A stretch of DNA of 64,000 nt. Source: Polytrichum commune (lineage: Eukaryota; Streptophyta; Polytrichopsida; Polytrichales; Polytrichaceae). Where the stretch lies: contig OX485805.1 of assembly GCA_950295325.1 (NCBI GenBank), positions 15,549,501-15,613,500 on the forward strand, written 5' to 3'. A program made the position numbers and the translations under genes. The notes under the pieces were generated by a model. The model was not told the DNA's origin and did no database searches. It saw only the letters and a list, made by a program, of their open reading frames with translations. The first letter of the stretch is position 1. Every line of letters begins with the position of its first letter. Positions 58,140 through 64,000 of the stretch are shown in pieces.

Positions 58140-58375
58140 TGTCCAGGAAGATTGTTCAGGCATAACCAATTGACATCCTAGTATTCTTAAGTCCAACCAA
58201 TTACATGTTGACATCTCTCGGTTTTCTATATTAGTTTGAGGTATATTCTCTAAATTCCTCTAAAATGATCAGTAAAGGTCTGGAATTCTTGAACTTCAAC
58301 CGGTTATTTCTCGAACCCAACCAATTCATATGTGACTAGTGAACAATTCTCCCCGTTCATTGGTCGTTGCCTCAT
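58140..58375 (+). repeat. Dispersed repeat R2 (uninterrupted)
   Basis: Landmarks are 'ttcaggcataaccaattgac', 'aagtccaaccaattacatgt', 'ttcctctaaaatgatcagta', 'cttcaaccggttatttctcg' and 'attctccccgttcattggtc'. Confidence 0.72.
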
Positions 58376-58879
58376 GTAGTAGTGGTAGGGGCCTAGCTAG
58401 TGTTGCATCTTTTATTCTACAAGTCAAAGGCAACATCATAAAACACATTTGAAAAAAAAATCAAAACATTTTGAATGTTTTTTATTTTATTGAAAGCCAT
58501 TGAATACATCAATCCTTGAGGTCCTTTATGGTAAATCATCGTGAGAAACATTCCCCTCTTCCAAGATCAATTCTCCAAGCTCTTCTCCGCCCAAGTATTG
58601 ATCCAAGACTGCGCCTAGATTATCCCCTGATGCAAAATCCGTATTTGCTATTGCTCAGTTCGTGTGGCATGGCTTAGGGCTTCGACACTGCCGTTGAGTT
58701 CGACTATACTAATGCTATATGGTAATATGGAGCAATTGACGAAGTTGCGCGTGTCTATATTTGCCCTATAATTGGCATGGATTGAATGTAGTAGTGAATT
58801 TATAATTAAAAACACTGAAAACACCTCAAAATTTGTTGAGTATTTTAAAATACATTGAAAAACCCCTTCGCTTGATGGG
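58376..58879. other. Intergenic DNA, nothing recognised
   Basis: No supported feature. Confidence 0.5.
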
Positions 58880-59040
58880 TGTGGTGGGTTGTCTGCGGTG
58901 GGGGTGGGTTGTTGTTACTCTTTACGTGGCGGTGTTTCACACCTAAGGGCCCACCCCCCCCCCCCTCAATGTGTGTGCGGTTTCTTGATTTTAGTTTTGG
59001 CATTGGTTGTGTTGGCCTTCAATCTCCTAAAAAAGCTCCC
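58880..59040 (+). mobile_element. SINE-2 copy
   Basis: 'acgtggcggtgtttcacacc', 'ggcattggttgtgttggcct' and 'tcaatctcctaaaaaa' match the family. The A-tail is short or decayed. A 12-base C run lies at 58954-58965. Confidence 0.65.
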
Positions 59041-59164
59041 AATCCCTTGAGCCATGATCACCGACCTTGTCAATTCGTTCGATCCAAATGATCCAATTTA
59101 CATATTGAGTGGAATTGGAAACAACAACGTAAGTAGGATGTCCAACTCTTTGTGAAGGGTATCT

Positions 59165-59340
59165 TGGTGGTATGGGGCTTGTCCTTGGTTGGGTAAGATG
59201 TTATTACCTTTCACGTGGCGGTGTTTCGCATCTGAGGGGTCCTGCCTCCCCTCGAACTGGGTGCATTCGCTTTCTTGGTCTCAATTTCTTGACGTTGGCT
59301 TGTTGACCTTCTGTCTCAAAAAAACAAAAAACAAAATTAT
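59165..59340 (+). mobile_element. SINE-2 copy with A-rich tail
   Basis: 'ccttggttgggtaagatgtt', 'acgtggcggtgtttcgcatc', 'cgttggcttgttgaccttct' and 'tctcaaaaaaacaaaaaac' follow the family order. It starts about 285 bp after the previous copy in the same orientation. Confidence 0.72.
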
Positions 59341-59389
59341 TATCAAATAAATAAAACAAATTTTTTAAAGGACAATGCTAGGATGTCAA

Positions 59390-59786
59390 CCGATTATGCC
59401 CAAAATCCTGCCCGGTCACTGATCCAAACCGGGCCGGGGCTTATTGGGGAGCCCGGCCGGCAGGAGGGCCCACCCGAGCCAATAAAGCGAGCGGGCAGCC
59501 TGGGTTGTCGGTTTCCCAGGAGCTGGGCATTCAACGGCCGGGGTGGGCCCAGCATCCCGCCCGCCCGCGCGCCCGCCCCCCCTGCCTGCTGGAACGGGTC
59601 CCGAGCAGAGCCACGTGGGCCCCGCGCGGGGTGTGGGGGTTGGTTCCGGTTAGCTGTTAGGGTTTGGGGGGTGCAGTGCCGCTCCCAAGTGGCTGCGCCA
59701 TTCCAGGCCGGCCGCCCGCCCATCCAGCGTTAGCGTTGCCGTTGCCGCCTATTTTGGCAACTCCCTTCGCTGCCCGCCCCATTAGT
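59390..59786. other. Very GC-rich island
   Basis: In 59521-59580, 49 of 60 bases are G or C, against an AT-rich surround. It contains a short hairpin (GCCGGGGCT…AGCCCGGCC near 59436-59457) and many CpG dinucleotides. Long open frames on both strands here (59383-59733, 59394-59723) are expected from GC richness and show Pro/Gly/Arg-rich, family-less sequence. The left edge carries an R2-like phrase (59378-59405). Confidence 0.7.
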
Positions 59787-61128
59787 CAACCACTCCGCAC
59801 ACGAGACTGACAGCCCGTGACCACCCCACCTCAACCTCTCTCATTGGTGCCAACGGTGGACCCGGCCGGCTCACGTTCGCTTCCCACTACGCTTGAGGGA
59901 CCAACGAAGTATACTAAGGGCCAAGTTCCATGTGCCGGTCCCTGTCCGTTTTTTAAATGGGTGAGAAACGGGTGACATCATCTAAAAAATGGGTGATGTC
60001 ACCCATTTTATGAAGGGGTACTTCTATGTGGAGTGCTGGTTTATTTCAATTTCTTACTTTCTAACTAAATTTGGTGAGTGATAAAACATGACACTTTATG
60101 AAGGTCACCGGCAATGGAGGTCATCATCATTTAACTTTTCATATTTGATTTGCACATCAATTTCCATACATTTATTAAATGAATTCCAAATTATGTGTTG
60201 TTGATATGCATAGGTTGGTATTACTGTCATCTATGGAAATATATATACATATGTATGTATGTATGTGTATATGTATATGTATAGTAGCTAAAATTGTCAT
60301 TGTACATTGTTTATAAGTGATTCTAACTGTGAAACCTAAATGATACCAATTTAATAGTTTTTAAAATATTTCATGAGTGTTTCCTTTGGTTTGTTTGCCT
60401 TATATATATAGTTAAGAGCTAGATTCTAAAAACATCGTAAAATACGCGTTCCCTAAGAGTACTCCTCAAAAGAAAGGACTTAAAGAACAAAGTGACCTTT
60501 AGTATCCAAGGGTGTACCCTAGGTGACCGACCGATCTGGTCACCGGAGCTTTCTAACCGGCACATGTCCTTCTTGTGACCATTAGGACCACGGGTCCTTT
60601 AGCACCTGTTCTTGCACGACACGAAATGTGGGACACCCATCCATGGGGGGTACCGGTCCTTGGGTGAGAGGGATGGGCACATGGCACCACCCTCTTTTCA
60701 CCGGCCCACCCATTTATTTTGAAAAAAATGGACCAGGACCGGCACATGGAACTTGGCCCTAAGTGAATGCAAGATGGATGGAAAGTCTACATGGATCCCT
60801 GCATGGCATCGAATGGATCGTGTTTCATGGTCACTTGGACTATTTCCAAAAACCACATCTTGGAGGAGGTGGACCTAACACAAAACTGGGAGACCATGGC
60901 ATTCCGAACGCTCACAGTTGTTGATTTATTCTAATTTATCATGTGCGAAGACTCGCATGAATAGATATTCATTGGAATGGCATTTGGTTGAGGGCCCGGT
61001 CACATACGACTTCACATGACACTTGAGAATCCATGACCACATTACATGGTTTTGGATGTGTCTTGGGACGACCTTTGGACTCTCGCAATTTCATGGTCAC
61101 GGCTCTTGGCTCGTGTGCGAAGTGGCCC
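59787..61128. mobile_element. Tourist-like element T1, second copy, interrupted by T2
   Basis: The left end is decayed (CCACTCCGCACACGAGACTG, 'agcccgtgaccacc'). The right end in complement is GGGCCACTTCGCACACGAGC followed by TAA. The interior aligns with the outer copy at 26928 on both sides of the insert ('gcttgagggaccaacgaagta' | 'aagtgaatgcaagatggatg'). Length without the insert is about 500 bp. The left duplication cannot be read with confidence. Confidence 0.82.
59918..60759. mobile_element. Tourist-like element T2 nested in T1
   Basis: Both ends start GGGCCAAGTTCCATGTGCCG (right in complement) and match for at least 24 bp. TAA lies at 59915-59917 and 60760-60762. The uninterrupted T1 copy at 27050 shows 'acagagtaagtgaacg' as empty site. 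At 842 bp it has no coding frame. An ATGT-type microsatellite spans about 60240-60285, and an internal inverted motif GGGTGATGTCACCC lies at about 59991-60004. Confidence 0.92.
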
Positions 61129-61189
61129 TAACCTTCATTATTCCTCACATTCAAATCGTGGCAGTGTCCATGGAGATTTTGGACATAAA

Positions 61190-61620
61190 TGGTCGAGATT
61201 CTATTGTTTCCAAGTCCAGCCGGCTATATTTTGACATTCTTCGGGTTTTTCTTTATTAATTTGAGGTATACTCTTTCAATTCCACTAGAGCAATGGGTAA
61301 TTTTCTTGAACTTTGGAACTTCAACCACTTATTTCACAAACTCAACCGGCTCATTTGTACCCACACCATTTTTATCTCATTAGCATGGGTTACCATTCGG
61401 AGTTATGTGTTCCTATAACTTTTTACAGTCATTATCTTTCTCACCACATAAGTTATGTCATATTCTTCAATATGCATACTGATTACTTATGTTAATATGG
61501 TAAAAAATGATGCTCGCATTAAAATGTTATAACAATGCGTAATTTCAAATGGTAACCCACACTACTTAGACAAAATAGTGTAGTGGCCAATTCTCCTCGT
61601 TCATTGAATTATTGTTTTAG
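61190..61620 (+). repeat. Dispersed repeat R2, interrupted
   Basis: 'aagtccagccggctatattt', 'cttcaaccacttatttcaca' and 'aaccggctcatttgta' lead to an insert. 'ggccaattctcctcgttcat' then resumes the R2 sequence seen at 58345. Confidence 0.7.
61363..61581. mobile_element. Short TIR element inside R2
   Basis: Left ACACCATTTTTATCTCATTA then GGGTTACCATT. Right in complement ACACTATTTTGTCTAAGTAG then GGGTTACCATT. Length is about 219 bp. Its removal rejoins R2. No duplication was fixed. Confidence 0.72.
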
Positions 61621-62575
61621 GAGAGAGGGAATAGCTAGGGGTTTGTGGTGTCTACATGAACTCGTTTGTTAGCAAGGTGAAAATGAAACATAACTACTTT
61701 TAAGTAAGGAAAATGGCTATTCGTAGACCAAATGGCTCTAGAAACGACATAAAAGACCCCAAATTAGTTTGGTGGATAAATTTGATTTTTTTTTCTTAAA
61801 AAAACTTCGAGAATGACTTTGAGGGTGCACACTATTTATCAATCACAATACGTAAAAATCAAAAGTCCACATTATAGGTTACAATATTTCTATTGGGTTG
61901 AAAATAGTGTGCATTTGAAGTACCTCCAACCTAGGGGAAGGAGGTGGGAATATCATGGGGACATGACAAGTATAACTAGGGTTGCACGTTATTATTTCAT
62001 GTGATGGTGTTCATTGTGGGCCACACTATTGGTTGTCCATTGTACCTCAAATTATTCACTACACATAGCTAGATCGTTTGCCATAATCAATGTAGTTATA
62101 GTGTATCACACACACACATTTCACATGTCCAATTTCATGGCCATTTTTATGTAGATTGAATGCCAAAAGCCAATTGATCATTGTCAATAGTAAGTGAAAA
62201 CTATCTTTCTACCAATCTAATCATCTAGCCCCCCTCTCCCCCACGTGTATTGATTAGTGAGCCTATAATAGTTAACAAATTAAGTGCATGTCTCCTTATC
62301 TCTTCTAAACACATGTCTTTTTAATGTATGTTCTTAGATCCACACCTAATCACACACTTAATAAAGATGAGTACCTTATTGGTGTAAGTAACCAAACTAG
62401 ACCAACTTACTTTATACAAGGGTACCTCCCTTGCATCCAAACTAAATCCATGTTTAAAGAAATATTCATTCTAATATGACATTGTATTTGGAACTGTACT
62501 TTGGTGTACGTATAAATCAACTTGTCAATTTCAATACATGGTTTTGAAATACACTACCGTTTACTAATCCATAAA
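61621..62575. other. Intergenic DNA, nothing recognised
   Basis: No supported gene or bounded element. Confidence 0.5.
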
Positions 62576-62730
62576 CATAACATTGCTTTGCGTTGTGGGT
62601 CCTCGTAATATAACAGTTGGATGTTGGGAGCTTAGTTGAAATTTGAGTCTCCTTGCACAACTTTCTGGGCATCCGACTCTTATATTCCAAGGGTCCACTT
62701 AACGAGCACTAAGTGTTCACTAGTGTTGTG
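62576..62730. mobile_element. Fold-back MITE, family F
   Basis: Left CATAACATTGCTTTGCG…GTGGGTCCTCGTAATATAAC. Right in complement CACAACACTAGTGAAC…GTGGACCCTTGGAATATAAG. This is the most diverged family F copy. Confidence 0.65.
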
Positions 62731-62836
62731 CAACTTTAACAAACTTATTCCCCTCGAAATTACACAAAAGCAAACAAGTGACTCGCAAGTTCATTCCATA
62801 GACTTATATATACCAACTAAAAGTTCACGACTTTCA

Positions 62837-63312
62837 ACTTCAGAATGTTTATGTTATTTAGTGTCACATGCATAATAGTGTCACTTACCCCATTTTGAGC
62901 GTATGGTAGGTTACATTAATGATTGATAGCTTCACCATAAGTGTCACCTCGTGACATTTGGTGTTCCATTTGCACTTACTAATATCTTGGCATGAGTGTG
63001 TTCAATAGTGCATGCCTACCTTACTCAATGGTCTACAAGTTGACTAAAGTGTACATAGTGACTTTGCCATCTGCTCAAGAATATCTTCCTCTGCATAATA
63101 AAATGTAAACACATGACACTTGCCATTAATGCGCTCAAAATATCTTCCACTTGCATACCAAAACACAAGATTATCATCTAAAGCATCCTAGTGTGCTACT
63201 CTAAATGTCATAATGTAGATTTTTTTTCACTTGAAGAAATTACTTATGTTGACAGATATAATCATATCGGCCATTAGTGTACGTGACACTAAATACCATA
63301 AACGGTGTAGTG
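62837..63312. mobile_element. TIR element of family X, third copy
   Basis: Left ATGTTTATGTTATTTAGTGT then CACATGC. Right in complement CACTACACCGTTTATGGTAT then TTAGTGTCACG. Interior blocks ('aagtgtcacctcgtgacatt', 'tatcttggcatgagtgtgtt') are the complement of blocks in the copies at 49505 and 56820. Ends are CACTA-like. Confidence 0.75.
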
Positions 63313-63629
63313 CTCACAGGCAGAGGACCTAAAGGATGGTCTTGTTGGGCAGAAGGCCCTCTTGAGAAGAGGGAAAACGGACCCGCCCAAAATGTGTGTG
63401 CATTCAAGGGAGTTGGTTCCTTTCCATTTGGATGACAATAAAATAAAAATAAAACAAAAACGAATATAAATAACATTAGTCTTCTCATTTGGCGAGCTAT
63501 CTTCTCACTATTTTCTTTATGATTAAGTGACTTTTAAGCGGACTTCAATCCGCTTCCTTTTTGTCATTTAAAAAAATCAAAGTCAAGAACCGAGGAGATG
63601 GAGGCACCCACTTCATTTTTATTTTAGAT
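63313..63629. other. Intergenic DNA, nothing recognised
   Basis: No supported feature. Confidence 0.5.
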
Positions 63630-63830
63630 ATTTTATTTTATTTTGAGACAAGAGGCCAAAAAGCCAACGCCAAATGCAAAAAGAAACAAGGAAGATGCGC
63701 CCACTTCAAGGGGGAGGCAGAGCTCTTCGAACTCACCACACCGCCACACAAAAAGTAACAAAGGCCCAAGAAACTATAACCCCACAAAGCCACCCAACCA
63801 ATGACCACCCCCACTCCACTAATCAAGGAC
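63630..63830 (-). mobile_element. SINE-2 copy, longest (reverse)
   Basis: In complement: 'gtcattggttgggtggcttt', 'tgtgtggcggtgtggtgagt', 'cttgaagtgggcgcatcttc', 'tttggcgttggctttttggc' and 'tctcaaaataaaataaaat'. It extends about 80 bp upstream of the truncated copy at 13581. Confidence 0.72.
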
Positions 63831-64000
63831 CATTCCCGCACAACTAAGTGGTCAATGACAAACAACCTAAATACGCTGATGTTTCTAGTTCCACATGACT
63901 TTCATCTTCTCCCGTCTACAAAAAATGTTCCTAGCACGTCAAGAAAATATTTTTAAGAGGGCTTCGGCTAAGGAAGTGCTAATGTCAAGAAATTTAACAA
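63831..64000. other. Right edge of window, nothing recognised
   Basis: No supported feature. Confidence 0.5.

Noticed and set aside
59383..59733. Pro/Gly/Arg-rich open frames of 109-116 codons on both strands
   Set aside because: GC-rich DNA rarely forms stops. The frames overlap on opposite strands with no domain.

Overview
The window looks like nuclear DNA of a land plant with a large, repeat-rich genome. It holds the 3' end of one intron-containing plant gene with canonical GT-AG introns. The rest is AT-rich intergenic DNA carrying plant transposon signatures: Tourist-like elements with TAA/TTA duplications, hAT, CACTA and Mutator-like elements, SINEs, and short telomere-like CCCTAAA runs. 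I cannot place the species. Organism-level statements are inference.

Bases 1-2342 carry the last three exons of an alpha/beta-hydrolase (lipase-like) gene whose 5' part lies left of the window. Exons are 204-256, 541-616 and 1151-2342. This is the only host gene I can support. The other 61 kb has no credible host coding sequence.

From about 3.9 kb onward the window is layered transposon debris, and many ends can be read to the base. (1) PIF/Harbinger (Tourist-like) non-autonomous elements with TAA or TTA duplications lie at 3968-4314, 17179-17540, 18920-19300, 26928-28003 (with a related element nested at 27371-27939) and 59918-60759, the last nested in another copy at 59787-61128. A broken Harbinger transposase lies at 31910-33174 and is itself split by two small insertions. 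(2) Three near-identical 660-661 bp elements at 18076-18735, 33642-34301 and 50352-51012 have 8-bp duplications, typical of hAT. (3) A CACTA element is at 35541-35853 and a Mutator-type element at 56519-56766. (4) There are two SINE-like families. One is tRNA-derived (35179, 38678, 43081). The other has an A-rich tail (13581, 58880, 59165, 63630), and one copy of it has an 18-bp target duplication. (5) Several older dispersed repeat families, called R1-R5 here, and fold-back elements fill much of the remainder.

Local oddities include a seven-unit ~200 bp tandem array (22.7-24.15 kb), a ~530 bp tandem duplication (39.3-40.3 kb), a ~130 bp near-perfect inverted repeat (24878-25008), a very GC-rich island (59.39-59.79 kb), and at least 13 homopolymeric G or C runs of 10 or more bases. 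The genes do not form a pathway. What can be read here is transposon biology: nesting order, target duplications and families that look related.
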